From NCBI RefSeq assembly GCF_000266905.1, contig NC_018027.1:186001-250000 (forward strand): a DNA stretch of 64,000 nucleotides, read 5' to 3'. Below the pieces are notes generated by a model. It did not search any database. It worked only from the letters and a program-made list of their open reading frames with translations, and was not told the origin of the DNA. How positions within the stretch are numbered: position 1 is the stretch's first letter; every line of letters starts with the position of its first letter. Source of the DNA: Mycolicibacterium chubuense NBB4. GTDB taxonomy: Bacteria; Actinomycetota; Actinomycetes; Mycobacteriales; Mycobacteriaceae. A program made the position numbers and the translations under genes. Below, piece by piece: positions 35,823 to 43,977 of the stretch.

Positions 35823-35886
35823 CCACAGCCAGCGCCGCGACAGCGGCCGAGGGGTCGTGTCCGCGTCGGCGACGACGACCCGGGAG

Positions 35887-36060
35887 CTAACTTCGGTCGC
35901 CGTACTCGACCCTGTTGAGCACTGACGACGCCGGATCGCCCGCTTGCAGCGGAGGCTTGGTGTCCTGCTGCACCATCAGCGTCACCCCGAACACGGCCGC
36001 CGCGCCCAACAGCAGGCCGACGACGATGCTGGCGGCGGCGGGCACGAGGAACCGATCCAT
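35887..36060 (-). CDS. Small secreted/anchored protein, DUF2613 (Rv0236A-like)
   Basis: This 57-residue protein (MDRFLVPAAAS...) has one hydrophobic helix, VVGLLLGAAAVFGVTLMVQQ, and a short polar tail. It corresponds to Rv0236A, which lies immediately upstream of aftD. The ATG at 36060 is preferred over the TTG at 36069 because it gives the family N terminus. It probably shares the aftD transcript. Confidence 0.78.
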   Translation of the reverse strand: MDRFLVPAAASIVVGLLLGAAAVFGVTLMVQQDTKPPLQAGDPASSVLNRVEYGDRS

Positions 36061-36084
36061 GGGCCACAAACTAGCACGGGCCGG

Positions 36085-36579
36085 TCAGGGGCCCGGGGGC
36101 ACGATGAGCACCGGGCGTTGCCCCCGGCGCAGCACGTGGTCGGCGACGCTGGATTGCAGCAGCGAGCGAAATCCGGTGGTGGCCCGCGTGCCGGTGACGA
36201 TCAGATCGGCATCGACGGCGTCGGCCACATCGATGATCGCCTGCCACGCCGTGAACGTCTGGGCGACACACATCGACTCGGCGGGCAGGCCCGCCGCCAG
36301 TGCCAGCGCCAGCCCCTCGTCGTTGATCCGTTGCGCTTCGGCGAGCGCGATGTCGACCTCGTCGTCGGGTGAGGGATCGGGTGGCCCGTCGAGGTCGTAG
36401 GCCACCGGGTCGGATCCCCGGTCCATCGGTGCCCACGCGGTCAGCACGACGGCGCGGTCGGCGCTGAGGAAGTGGCCGGCGTAGTGCACGGCGCGGCGGG
36501 CGGTGGGGGAGCCGTCGAACGCGATGACGATCACCGTCGGCTTGTCCCGGGATTCCAGCTCGTCCCTGGGGCCCGTCAT
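36085..36579 (-). CDS. Universal stress protein (UspA family)
   Basis: This 164-residue single-domain Usp begins VIVIAFDGSPTARRAVHYAG and ends with the nucleotide-binding region DADLIVTGTRATTGFRSLLQSSVADHVL, then PVLIVPPG. The glycine spacing resembles the ATP-binding Usp class, but some glycines are replaced by Thr/Ser/Gln, so ATP binding is uncertain. The ATG at 36579 has AGGGAGAGG in front; the frame extends further upstream into lpqI without support. It is divergent from lpqI across 94 bp. Confidence 0.85.
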   Translation of the reverse strand: MTGPRDELESRDKPTVIVIAFDGSPTARRAVHYAGHFLSADRAVVLTAWAPMDRGSDPVAYDLDGPPDPSPDDEVDIALAEAQRINDEGLALALAAGLPAESMCVAQTFTAWQAIIDVADAVDADLIVTGTRATTGFRSLLQSSVADHVLRRGQRPVLIVPPGP

Positions 36580-36673
36580 CGCCTCTCCCTGTCCGTCGAT
36601 TCGGACCAGCCTATTAGCCCTCGTCCGCGGGCGGGCTAGGACGACGGCGGTGCTGCCGTTAGGGTCGGAACCC

Positions 36674-37870
36674 ATGGTCGTGCACCGGAGAGTTCCGAGT
36701 GCTCTGATCGGGGTGCTCACGGGGGCTGCGCTTCTGGTCGGATGCACGTCGAACAACCACGAGCCCGCAGGTCCTCCGACCACTGCCACGCCGTCGATGG
36801 CGGCCGGGCCGGCGTCGAACGCTCCGGCCGCGGGGCCCGTGGCCCCGGCCTGCGGTGACCCGGCCGCGGTCGTCGCGGCCATGTCGACGCGCGACAAGCT
36901 CGCGCAGCTGCTGATGGTCGGCGTGACCGGCTCGGCGGACGCCCGCGCCGTCGTCGACACCCAGCACGTCGGCGGCATCATGATCGGCAGCTGGACCGAT
37001 CTGTCGATGATGTCGGACAACTCGCTGACCGGCATCGCCGCCAACGCCGGGCCGCTGCCCTTGGCCGTCAGCGTCGACGAGGAGGGTGGCCGGGTGTCGC
37101 GGCTGGCGGGGCTGATCGGCTCGCAGCCCGCACCGCGGGTGCTCGCCCAGACCCGCACCCCGGAAGAGGTCTACGGGATCGCGCTCGATCGCGGGAAGAA
37201 GATGCGCGCGCTCGGGGTCACGATCGACTTCGCTCCGGTGGCCGATGTCACCGACGCGCCCGACGACACCGTCATCGGTGACCGGTCGTTCAGCGGAGAC
37301 CCCGTCAAGGTCACCGACTACGCCGGCGCCTACGCGCGCGGCCTCCGCGACGCCGGGGTGCTGCCGGTGCTCAAGCACTTCCCGGGTCACGGCCACGGCG
37401 ACGGCGACTCGCACGCGGGCAGTGTGGTCACCCCGCCGCTCTCCGCTCTGCAGAGCAACGATCTGGTGCCCTACCGGACGCTGACCACGCAGGCGCCCGT
37501 CGCCGTCATGGTCGGCCACATGGAGGTACCCGGGCTGACCGGCAGCGACCCCGCGAGCCTGAGCCCGGCTGCGTACGCGCTGCTGAGGTCCGGCGACTAC
37601 GGCGGCCCGCCGTTCAACGGACTGATCTTCACCGACGACCTGTCGAGCATGCGTGCCATCACCGACCGCTTCGGCGTCGCCGACGCGGTGCTGCGCGCCC
37701 TGCAGGCCGGGGCCGACGTGGCGCTGTGGGTCACCACCACGGAGGTGCCCGCGGTCCTCGACCGGCTGGAGAAGGCCGTCGCGGCCGGCGAGTTGTCGAT
37801 GAAGCACGTGGATGACGCGGTCACGAAACTGGCCGCCCAGAAGGGCCCGTCGCCACGCTGCGGCCGCTGA
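36674..37870 (+). CDS. lpqI: Lipoprotein LpqI, GH3 beta-N-acetylglucosaminidase
   Basis: This 398-residue lipoprotein has a signal peptide with lipobox LLVGC (Cys24). Next comes a Pro/Ala linker and a GH3 barrel beginning STRDKLAQLLMVGV. The GH3 NagZ-type loop KHFPGHGHGDGDSH carries the general-acid His, and FTDDLSSM the nucleophile Asp. It would cleave terminal N-acetylglucosamine from muropeptides during cell-wall recycling. Length and neighbours fit Rv0237. The frame extends to 36503, but the ATG at 36674 starts the signal peptide. Confidence 0.92.
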   Translation: MVVHRRVPSALIGVLTGAALLVGCTSNNHEPAGPPTTATPSMAAGPASNAPAAGPVAPACGDPAAVVAAMSTRDKLAQLLMVGVTGSADARAVVDTQHVGGIMIGSWTDLSMMSDNSLTGIAANAGPLPLAVSVDEEGGRVSRLAGLIGSQPAPRVLAQTRTPEEVYGIALDRGKKMRALGVTIDFAPVADVTDAPDDTVIGDRSFSGDPVKVTDYAGAYARGLRDAGVLPVLKHFPGHGHGDGDSHAGSVVTPPLSALQSNDLVPYRTLTTQAPVAVMVGHMEVPGLTGSDPASLSPAAYALLRSGDYGGPPFNGLIFTDDLSSMRAITDRFGVADAVLRALQAGADVALWVTTTEVPAVLDRLEKAVAAGELSMKHVDDAVTKLAAQKGPSPRCGR

Positions 37871-37883
37871 TTCCACGGCCAGT

Positions 37884-37904
37884 GCTTACCCTGTGGTGGT
37901 AAGC
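37884..37904. promoter_or_regulatory. Palindrome GCTTACC-N7-GGTAAGC upstream of the TetR gene
   Basis: A perfect 7-bp inverted repeat with a 7-base spacer lies 30 bp upstream of the TetR-family ATG. This is the usual place for an autoregulatory operator. Its half-site contains TTAC, as do the palindromes upstream of fadA2/fabG4 and fadE5, but the spacing differs. Confidence 0.55.
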
Positions 37905-37934
37905 GCGTTGCCGGAGAGTCGGAGAGGTTCGTTC

Positions 37935-38615
37935 ATGGCGGGTGGAACCAAGCGGTTGCCGCGTGCCGTGCGCGAGCAGCAGATGCTCGACGCCGCCGTG
38001 CAGATGTTCTCGGTCAACGGCTACCACGAGACGTCGATGGACGCGATCGCGGCCGAGGCCCAGATCAGCAAGCCCATGCTCTACCTCTATTACGGCTCCA
38101 AAGAGGAGTTGTTCGCCGCCTGCCTGGACCGCGAACTGAGCCGGTTCGTCGACGAGGTGCGCAGCAAGATGGACTTCAACGAGCCGCCCAAGGAGTTGCT
38201 GCGCCACGCGGTGCTGGCATTCCTGAAGTACATCGACGAGCACCGGTCGTCGTGGATGGTGCTCTATACCCAGGCCACCAGCTCGCAGCGGTTCGCGCAC
38301 ACCGTGCGGGAGGGTCGCGAACGCATCATCGAGCTGGTCGGCCGGCTGCTGCGCTCCGGCACCCGGTTCCCCGGGCCCGACACCGACTTCGACATGATGG
38401 CCGTCGCGCTGGTCGGCGCGGGGGAGGCCGTGGCGTCGCGGGTCAGCACCGGTGACGCCGACGTCGACGAAGCCGCCGAGCTGATGATCAACCTGTTCTG
38501 GCTCGGTCTCAAGGGCGCACCCTCGCCGGACGGCGACCGGGAGGCCGGCGCGCCGGACGGCGACAGCGGGACGGACGCGTCGCACGCCGACGCGTCCGCG
38601 TCACTGCCCAACTGA
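37935..38615 (+). CDS. TetR-family regulator (Rv0238-like)
   Basis: This 226-residue regulator has an N-terminal TetR helix-turn-helix (residues 11-57: QQMLDAAVQMFSVNGYHETS followed by IAAEAQISKPMLYLYYGSKEELF). A helical ligand domain follows. The C terminus (from about 200) is low-complexity and acidic, with Asp/Gly/Ala repeats that lie beyond the usual TetR length. The ATG at 37935 is preceded by GGAGAGG. It converges on htdX with a 2-bp gap. Through the palindromes nearby it is a candidate regulator of itself and of the htdX/fabG4/fadA2 group. Confidence 0.85.
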   Translation: MAGGTKRLPRAVREQQMLDAAVQMFSVNGYHETSMDAIAAEAQISKPMLYLYYGSKEELFAACLDRELSRFVDEVRSKMDFNEPPKELLRHAVLAFLKYIDEHRSSWMVLYTQATSSQRFAHTVREGRERIIELVGRLLRSGTRFPGPDTDFDMMAVALVGAGEAVASRVSTGDADVDEAAELMINLFWLGLKGAPSPDGDREAGAPDGDSGTDASHADASASLPN

Positions 38616-38617
38616 CC

Positions 38618-39469
38618 TCAGGCCGGCGTGACCGTGCCGGTCAGGTGCGGATAGCCCTTCGTCAAGTGCCGCAGCGTCAGCTCCCAGCCGTCCGAGCGGC
38701 GGTCGACGTAGAGGCCTGCCCGCGCCGGCAACACGACCGGCTTGGCGAACCGCACCGAGTACTTCACCGCATCCGGGAGCTGGCCCTCGATGTTCGCCAG
38801 CACTGCCGCGGCGCTGAACATCCCGTGCGCGATCACGGTCGGGAAGCCGAAGAGCTTCGCGGCGATGGAGTTGGTGTGGATCGGGTTGTGGTCGCCGCCC
38901 ACGGCTGCGTAGTGACGGATCTGCCCCGGTGTGATCTGCAGTATCGCGTTGGGCGGGCCCAGCTTCGGCTGCTTCTGCGGCGGCGGCTTGGGCTCGTCCG
39001 ACAGGCTGGTGCGCTGCTGGTGCAGGAACGTCGTCACCTGATGCCACGCGGTGTCGTTGCCGACCTTGACGTCGGTGACGACGTCGACCAGCAGGCCCTT
39101 ACGGTGCTCCCGCATGTTCTCGGCATGGACGGCGGCCGAGACGGTGTCGGTGACCGAGATCGGCCGGTGCTGGGTGATGTGGTTCTCCATGTGCACCGAA
39201 CCCATGGCCGCGAACGGGAAGTCGAAGCCCGTGATCAGCGACATCACCGTCGGGAACGTCAGCGCGAACGGGTACGTCAGCGGCACCGTGTCCCCGAAGC
39301 GCAGACCCGTGACGGCCGCGTACTCCGCGACGTGGGCCGGGTCGATGCGCAGCTCCTCGACGGTCAGCGTGCGGGCCGGCAACGTGTCGCTGCGCGGGAT
39401 GAACGGCAGTGCGCCCGCCGCCGCCAGCACGAGATTCTTCAGCCCCGACGGCTGCTGGCCCTCGCTCAT
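38618..39469 (-). CDS. htdX: (3R)-hydroxyacyl thioester dehydratase HtdX
   Basis: This 283-residue double-hotdog MaoC-type dehydratase has the catalytic segment AVGGDHNPIHTN with the Asp/His pair near residue 180. It would hydrate or dehydrate enoyl/3-hydroxyacyl thioesters. Length fits Rv0241c. The ATG at 39469 begins the family N terminus; the frame's 48-codon extension upstream is an arginine-rich artefact. It lies just downstream of fabG4 on the same strand (31-bp gap), as in M. tuberculosis. Confidence 0.9.
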   Translation of the reverse strand: MSEGQQPSGLKNLVLAAAGALPFIPRSDTLPARTLTVEELRIDPAHVAEYAAVTGLRFGDTVPLTYPFALTFPTVMSLITGFDFPFAAMGSVHMENHITQHRPISVTDTVSAAVHAENMREHRKGLLVDVVTDVKVGNDTAWHQVTTFLHQQRTSLSDEPKPPPQKQPKLGPPNAILQITPGQIRHYAAVGGDHNPIHTNSIAAKLFGFPTVIAHGMFSAAAVLANIEGQLPDAVKYSVRFAKPVVLPARAGLYVDRRSDGWELTLRHLTKGYPHLTGTVTPA

Positions 39470-39500
39470 CTGTGCTCCGTTCGCTCGCAGGCGTCGCTCA

Positions 39501-40853
39501 TCACGCGCCCAACCAGGCCTGGCCGCACACCCGGATCGTGTTCCCGGTGACGGCGTTGGACGCCGGGCTGGCGAAGTAGGCGATCGCCTCGGCGACGTCG
39601 ACCGGCTGGCCACCCTGGAACAGCGAGTTCAGCCGCCTGCCGACCTCGCGGGTCGCCAGCGGAATCGCCTCGGTCATCTTCGTCTCGATGAACCCGGGTG
39701 CGATGGCGTTGATGGTGATGTTCTTCGCCGCGAACTGCGGTGCCAGCGCGTCGGTCAGGCCGATCATGCCGGCCTTGGTGGCGGCGTAGTTCGTCTGTCC
39801 GCGGTTGCCGGCGATGCCGGCCATCGACGACAACCCGACGATCCGGCCGCCGTCGGCCAGCACGCCGTCGGCCACCAACCCCTCGGCGAGACGCAGCGGC
39901 GCGAGCAGGTTCACGGCCAGCACGGAGTCCCAGCGACCCTCGTCCATGTTGGCCAGCAGCTTGTCCCGGGTGATGCCGGCGTTGTTGACCAGGACGTCGA
40001 GCCGGCCGTCATAGTGCTGCTTGACGTGCTCGGCGATGCGGTTCACCGCGTCGGCGGCGGTGACGTCGAGGGTCAGCGCCGTGCCGCCGATCTTGGTGGC
40101 CAGCTCAGACAGCGGCTCTGCTGCGTCTTCTACGTCCACCGCGATCACCTTCGCGCCGTCGCGCGCGAACACCTCCGCGATCGTCGCCCCGATGCCGCGG
40201 GCCGCGCCGGTCACCAGTGCGACCTTGCCGTCCAGCGGCTTGTCCCAGTCCGCGGGCGGCGTCGAGTCGGCCGCGCCGACCCGGAACACCTGGCCGTCGA
40301 CGTACGCCGACTTGGCCGAGAGCAGGAAGCGAAGTGTGGACTCGCACCCCGTCGCGGCCGGCTTGGCGTCGGGGTGCAGGTAGACCAGCCCCACCGTCGC
40401 GCCGTTGCGCAACTCCTTGCCCAGCGACCGGGTGAAGCCCTCGAGCGCACGCTGAGCGGTGCGCTCGTGGACGGACTCGATCTCCTCGGGCGTGGTGCCG
40501 ACGACGACCACGCGGGCCGAGTGGCCGAGATTGCGCAGCAGCGGCGTGAAGAACTCGTAGAGGCCCTTGAGCCCCTCGGGTTCGATGATGCCGGTGGCGT
40601 CGAAGACCAGCCCGCCGAAGCGGTCGGCCCACTTGCCGCCGAGGTTGTTGGAGACGACGTCGTAGTCGTCGGCCAGCGCGGTGCGCAGCGGTTCGACCAC
40701 ACGGCCCTCCCCGCCGATCAACAGCGCGCCGGCCAGCGGCGGCTCGCCGGGCTTGTACCGGCGCAGCGGCTCGGGCTGAGGGACGCCCAGCTGCTTGGCC
40801 AGGAAGGAGCCTGGGCCGGAGTTGACGACTTGGGAGAAAAGATCGGAAGCCAC
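39501..40853 (-). CDS. fabG4: 3-oxoacyl thioester reductase FabG4 (high-molecular-weight FabG)
   Basis: This 450-residue reductase has an N-terminal flavodoxin-like domain (1-200) and a C-terminal SDR domain. The latter has [14 protein letters not shown], the NNAG motif ([10 protein letters not shown]) and the catalytic Ser/Tyr/Lys in [19 protein letters not shown]. HMwFabG enzymes reduce 3-oxoacyl-CoA with NADH. I chose the GTG at 40853, with AAAGG 7 bases upstream and a family-like N terminus ([20 protein letters not shown]). The frame extends upstream to 40919. It is divergent from fadA2 across 159 bp holding a TTAC-N6-GTAA palindrome. Confidence 0.92.
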   Translation of the reverse strand: MASDLFSQVVNSGPGSFLAKQLGVPQPEPLRRYKPGEPPLAGALLIGGEGRVVEPLRTALADDYDVVSNNLGGKWADRFGGLVFDATGIIEPEGLKGLYEFFTPLLRNLGHSARVVVVGTTPEEIESVHERTAQRALEGFTRSLGKELRNGATVGLVYLHPDAKPAATGCESTLRFLLSAKSAYVDGQVFRVGAADSTPPADWDKPLDGKVALVTGAARGIGATIAEVFARDGAKVIAVDVEDAAEPLSELATKIGGTALTLDVTAADAVNRIAEHVKQHYDGRLDVLVNNAGITRDKLLANMDEGRWDSVLAVNLLAPLRLAEGLVADGVLADGGRIVGLSSMAGIAGNRGQTNYAATKAGMIGLTDALAPQFAAKNITINAIAPGFIETKMTEAIPLATREVGRRLNSLFQGGQPVDVAEAIAYFASPASNAVTGNTIRVCGQAWLGA

Positions 40854-40938
40854 GGCGCTGCCTTTCGAGAGATCCGGGTACATCTGTTTCGGGTCGGCGA
40901 CGACCTGAGGGTTACCCAACTGTCGTGTCGATCACGAA

Positions 40939-40954
40939 CTTACTCCAGAGTAAG
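40939..40954. promoter_or_regulatory. Palindrome CTTACTC-CA-GAGTAAG between fabG4 and fadA2
   Basis: The perfect 16-base palindrome CTTACTCCAGAGTAAG sits in the divergent fabG4-fadA2 promoter region. Its outer TTAC-N6-GTAA is shared with the palindrome upstream of fadE5 (45863-45880). The pattern fits one regulator controlling the three genes; the identity of the regulator is unknown. Confidence 0.6.
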
Positions 40955-41012
40955 AACCGTGGGTAGTATGACCCTCGACACCTTGATCACCTCGCGACGC
41001 CGGGAGGCAGAC

Positions 41013-42314
41013 GTGGCCGACAGCAACACAACCCGCCGAGTAGCCGTTCTCGGAGGCAACCGGATTCCCTTCGCACGCTCCGACGGCGCCTACGCGCACG
41101 CGTCCAACCAGGACATGTTCACCGCCGTGCTCGACGGACTGGCCGATCGATTCAACCTCAAGGGGGAGAAGCTCGACGCGGTCATCGGCGGCGCGGTGCT
41201 CAAGCACAGCCGCGACTTCAACCTGATGCGCGAGTGCGTCCTCGGCAGCTCGCTGTCGTCGTACACGCCGGCATTCGACCTGCAGCAGGCGTGCGGCACG
41301 GGCCTGCAGGCCGCGGTGGCCGCGGCCGACGGCATCGCCCGCGGACGCTACGAGGTCGCCGCCGCCGGCGGTGTGGACACCGCGTCGGACGCTCCGATCG
41401 CGTTCGGCAACGACCTGCGCAAGGTGCTGCTCGGGCTGCGGCGGGCCAAGTCGAACGTCGACAGGCTCAAGCTGGCCGGCAAGCTGCCGGCTTCACTGGG
41501 GGTCGAGATCCCGGTCAACAGCGAGCCGCGCACGGGCATGTCCATGGGTGAGCACGCCGCGGTAACCGCCAAGGAGATGGGCATCAAGCGCGTCGACCAG
41601 GACGAACTCGCCGCTGCCAGCCACCGCAACATGGCCGCCGCCTACGACCGGGGCTTCTTCGACGACCTGGTCTCCCCGTTCCTGGGCCTCTACCGCGACA
41701 ACAACCTGCGTGCGGACTCCGCGCCGGAGAAGCTGGCCAAGCTCAAGCCCGTGTTCGGCGTGCGCAACGGCGACGCCACCATGACGGCGGGCAACTCCAC
41801 CCCGCTGACCGACGGCGCCTCGGTGGCGCTGCTGGCGTCGGAGGACTGGGCCGCCGAGCACTCGCTGCCCGTTCTGGCGTACTTCGTCGACAGCCAGACC
41901 GCGGCGGTCGACTACGTCAACGGACCCGACGGCCTGCTGATGGCGCCGACGTACGCCGTGCCCCGCCTGCTGGCCCGCAACGGCCTGAAGCTGCAGGACT
42001 TCGACCTCTACGAGATCCACGAGGCCTTCGCGTCGGTGGTGCTGGCCACGCTGGCCGCCTGGGAGTCCGAGGAGTACTGCAAGGAGCGCCTCGGCCTGGA
42101 TGCCGCGCTCGGCTCCATCGACCGGTCGAAACTCAACGTCAACGGCTCGTCGCTGGCGGCGGGCCATCCGTTCGCCGCGACCGGCGGCCGGATCGTCGCG
42201 CAGATGGCCAAGGAGCTGGCGCAGAAGAAGGTCGAGACCGGTAAACCCGTGCGCGGTCTGATTTCGATCTGCGCCGCGGGCGGGCAGGGCGTGACGGCCA
42301 TCCTCGAGGCCTGA
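41013..42314 (+). CDS. fadA2: Acetyl-CoA acyltransferase / thiolase FadA2
   Basis: This 433-residue thiolase has the nucleophilic Cys in LQQACGTGLQAA, the His in EIHEAFASVV, and the C-terminal AAGHPFAATGGR and ICAAGGQGVTA with the second Cys. It would cleave 3-oxoacyl-CoA to acetyl-CoA. The GTG at 41013 is preceded by GGGAGG at 5-base spacing and is preferred to the ATG at 40968. Position fits Rv0243. Two hairpins follow its stop. Confidence 0.92.
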   Translation: MADSNTTRRVAVLGGNRIPFARSDGAYAHASNQDMFTAVLDGLADRFNLKGEKLDAVIGGAVLKHSRDFNLMRECVLGSSLSSYTPAFDLQQACGTGLQAAVAAADGIARGRYEVAAAGGVDTASDAPIAFGNDLRKVLLGLRRAKSNVDRLKLAGKLPASLGVEIPVNSEPRTGMSMGEHAAVTAKEMGIKRVDQDELAAASHRNMAAAYDRGFFDDLVSPFLGLYRDNNLRADSAPEKLAKLKPVFGVRNGDATMTAGNSTPLTDGASVALLASEDWAAEHSLPVLAYFVDSQTAAVDYVNGPDGLLMAPTYAVPRLLARNGLKLQDFDLYEIHEAFASVVLATLAAWESEEYCKERLGLDAALGSIDRSKLNVNGSSLAAGHPFAATGGRIVAQMAKELAQKKVETGKPVRGLISICAAGGQGVTAILEA

Positions 42315-42328
42315 CCGACGGGCCCGGA

Positions 42329-42365
42329 GCGTTACGGAAAAAGTTTTTTCCGGACCGTGTAACGC
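42329..42365. terminator. Hairpin after fadA2
   Basis: An outer 7-bp stem GCGTTAC/GTAACGC (42329-42335, 42359-42365) encloses an A/T-rich inner palindrome, CGGAAAAA and TTTTTTCCG. It lies 14 bp after the fadA2 stop. The run of T within the hairpin resembles an intrinsic terminator. Confidence 0.6.
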
Positions 42366-42397
42366 CCGCTCGCAGGCCGCCGATACATGGGATAGCT

Positions 42398-42437
42398 CCG
42401 TGTTGCCGTCTGACCCCCCGACCCGACGGCAACACGG
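42398..42437. terminator. Strong hairpin before the LLM oxidoreductase gene
   Basis: Perfect 13-bp arms CCGTGTTGCCGTC (42398-42410) and its complement (42425-42437) enclose a 14-base loop and are followed by GGGCTCTTATCGTTTC. It lies 20 bp before the next ATG. It is likely a second terminator for fadA2 or a leader hairpin of the downstream gene. Confidence 0.7.
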
Positions 42438-42457
42438 GGCTCTTATCGTTTCAAGAC

Positions 42458-43390
42458 ATGCGGATCAGCATGTTCGGCCAGCTCACCGGCCTCGGCTCCG
42501 GTTCACCGATCGACGCAACGGTCGCCTATCTGTCGCAACTGCGCGACGAGGGCTTCCGCCGGGTGTGGATGAGCCAGCTGCCTCACGAACCGGACCTGCT
42601 CACCGTCTTGGCGATCGCCCTGCGCGAGGTCGACACCATCGAGGCGGCCAGCGCCGTCGTGCCGATCCAGCCGCAGCACCCGATGCAGCTGGCGCAGCGG
42701 GCGCTGACGGTCAGCCTGGCCTCGGAGGGCCGGTTCCTGCTGGGGCTCGGCATGTCGCACGCCGCCGTCACCGAAGGAATGTGGGGCATCCCGTGGGACA
42801 AGCCGGTCCGCCGGCTCAACGAGTTCCTCGACGGCCTGCTGCCGCTGCTGTCCGGCGAGAAGGCCGATGCGACGGGTGAGACCGTCACCACCCGCGGTGC
42901 GCTCCGGATCCCCGGCGCACCGCGGCCGCAGGTCTATATCGCCGCGCTGGGGCCGCAGATGCTGCGGCTGGCCGGCCGCCGTACCGCGGGCACCTGCACC
43001 TGGATGACCGGCCCGACCACGCTGAGCGAGCACGTGGGCCCCACACTGCGCCGGGCCGCCGCCGAGGCGGGCCGTCCGGAGGGCTCGGTGCGCGTCGTCG
43101 CCGCGCTGCCGGTGGCCGTCACCGACGACGTCGACGCGGCGCGCAAGCAGGCCGCCGAGCAGTTCGCGATGTACGGCACGCTGCCGTCGTACCGGGCGAT
43201 GCTGGATCGCGAGGGCTACGCCGGACCCGAGGACGCCGCGATCATCGGCGACGAGGCGACGGTGCGGGATCGCCTCGCCGAGCTGCGGGCCGCCGGCGTC
43301 GACGAGTACGTCGGCGCGGTGTTCTCCAGTGCCCCCGACGTGCGCGAACGGACCCGCGCGCTGTTGCGCGCCGACGACTCCGACGACTGA
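42458..43390 (+). CDS. LLM-class F420-dependent oxidoreductase
   Basis: This 310-residue protein has the luciferase-like monooxygenase pattern: RISMFGQLTGLGSG at the N terminus, FRRVWMSQLPHEPDLLTVL, RFLLGLGMSHAAVTEGMWG and YIAALGPQMLRLAGRRTAGT. Actinobacterial members of this shape mostly use F420. The substrate is unknown. The ATG at 42458 follows a hairpin. It is not part of the usual fadA2-fadE5 set, and a GNAT remnant begins about 10 bp after its stop. Confidence 0.83.
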   Translation: MRISMFGQLTGLGSGSPIDATVAYLSQLRDEGFRRVWMSQLPHEPDLLTVLAIALREVDTIEAASAVVPIQPQHPMQLAQRALTVSLASEGRFLLGLGMSHAAVTEGMWGIPWDKPVRRLNEFLDGLLPLLSGEKADATGETVTTRGALRIPGAPRPQVYIAALGPQMLRLAGRRTAGTCTWMTGPTTLSEHVGPTLRRAAAEAGRPEGSVRVVAALPVAVTDDVDAARKQAAEQFAMYGTLPSYRAMLDREGYAGPEDAAIIGDEATVRDRLAELRAAGVDEYVGAVFSSAPDVRERTRALLRADDSDD

Positions 43391-43399
43391 CACCCCCAA

Positions 43400-43646
43400 G
43401 GTTGCTTCAGGCTGCTCGTCGTCGAACCGTCCGCGCGGGGCACAGGAGTGGGTGCGGCGCTGACCAGACGAGTGCCTGAGATTCGCGCGGCAGGCGGGTT
43501 TCCGCCGAGTCTCGTTGTGGACCAACGATGTTCTGGCCTTCGCGCGGCGCCGGTACCAGCGGGCCGGCTTCACGCTCGACGACACCGAACCCCATCACAG
43601 CTTCGGCGCCGACCTCGTCGGCGAGTACTTTTCACGCGAGCTGTAG
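43400..43646 (+). pseudogene. Remnant of a GNAT acetyltransferase gene (5' truncated and frameshifted)
   Basis: Frame one (43400 to about 43470) encodes RLLVVEPSARGTGVGAALT, a GNAT acetyl-CoA-binding motif (R/Q-x-x-G-x-G/A). After a one-base frame change near 43470, a second frame continues the same domain (CLRFARQAGFRRVSLWTND, then YQRAGFTLDD) and ends HHSFGADLVGEYFSREL before the TAG at 43644-43646. The order matches the C-terminal half of MarR-GNAT-type acetyltransferases. There is no start codon or N-terminal half, so this is a degraded gene. Confidence 0.75.
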
Positions 43647-43923
43647 GCGCGGCGAAAAGGACGTCCGAAACCTCGAAATCCCCTCTGGTGCAGACGCTCA
43701 CCCAGGCGTAGCATCGCATCCACGACGGGTTCGGGAGTGACTGATCCAAAGAGTCGGCGAGGGATGAAAGCCGACCGCGCGAGACTAATGTGACGCGCCC
43801 ACATGTCCTCCCGAGCCCGCCCTTTATTGCCCGGGTTCCTTCCGCGAGCAGACGCAAACTTCCACGCTTTCCGCGGTTTCACGCGAGTTCGTGTCTGCCA
43901 GAAGTCCGCGCCCAGGAAACGCA
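43647..43923. other. Non-coding stretch with an imperfect inverted repeat
   Basis: No supported gene is seen. GCAGACGCAAACT (43848-43860) pairs imperfectly with AGTTCGTGTCTGC (43886-43898) around a 25-base spacer. This may be a hairpin or a decayed dispersed repeat. The region lies where M. smegmatis carries its glycopeptidolipid genes, so it probably contains the junction of a deletion or insertion difference. Confidence 0.5.
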
Positions 43924-43954
43924 AGACGCCCCCGGGAAGAGTCCGGGGGCGTCT
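43924..43954. terminator. Hairpin terminator downstream of fadE5
   Basis: Perfect 12-bp arms AGACGCCCCCGG (43924-43935) and its complement (43943-43954) surround a 7-base loop, 24 bp after the fadE5 stop on the minus strand. The minus-strand sequence beyond it is T-rich for a few bases (TGCGTTTCC), fitting an intrinsic-type terminator. Confidence 0.8.
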
Positions 43955-43977
43955 GGCGCGGTGAACGCGGCGGCGAT

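Noticed and set aside
43786..43801. CRP-like TGTGA-N6-CACAT
   Set aside because: The second half-site is not TCACA and no gene start lies near.
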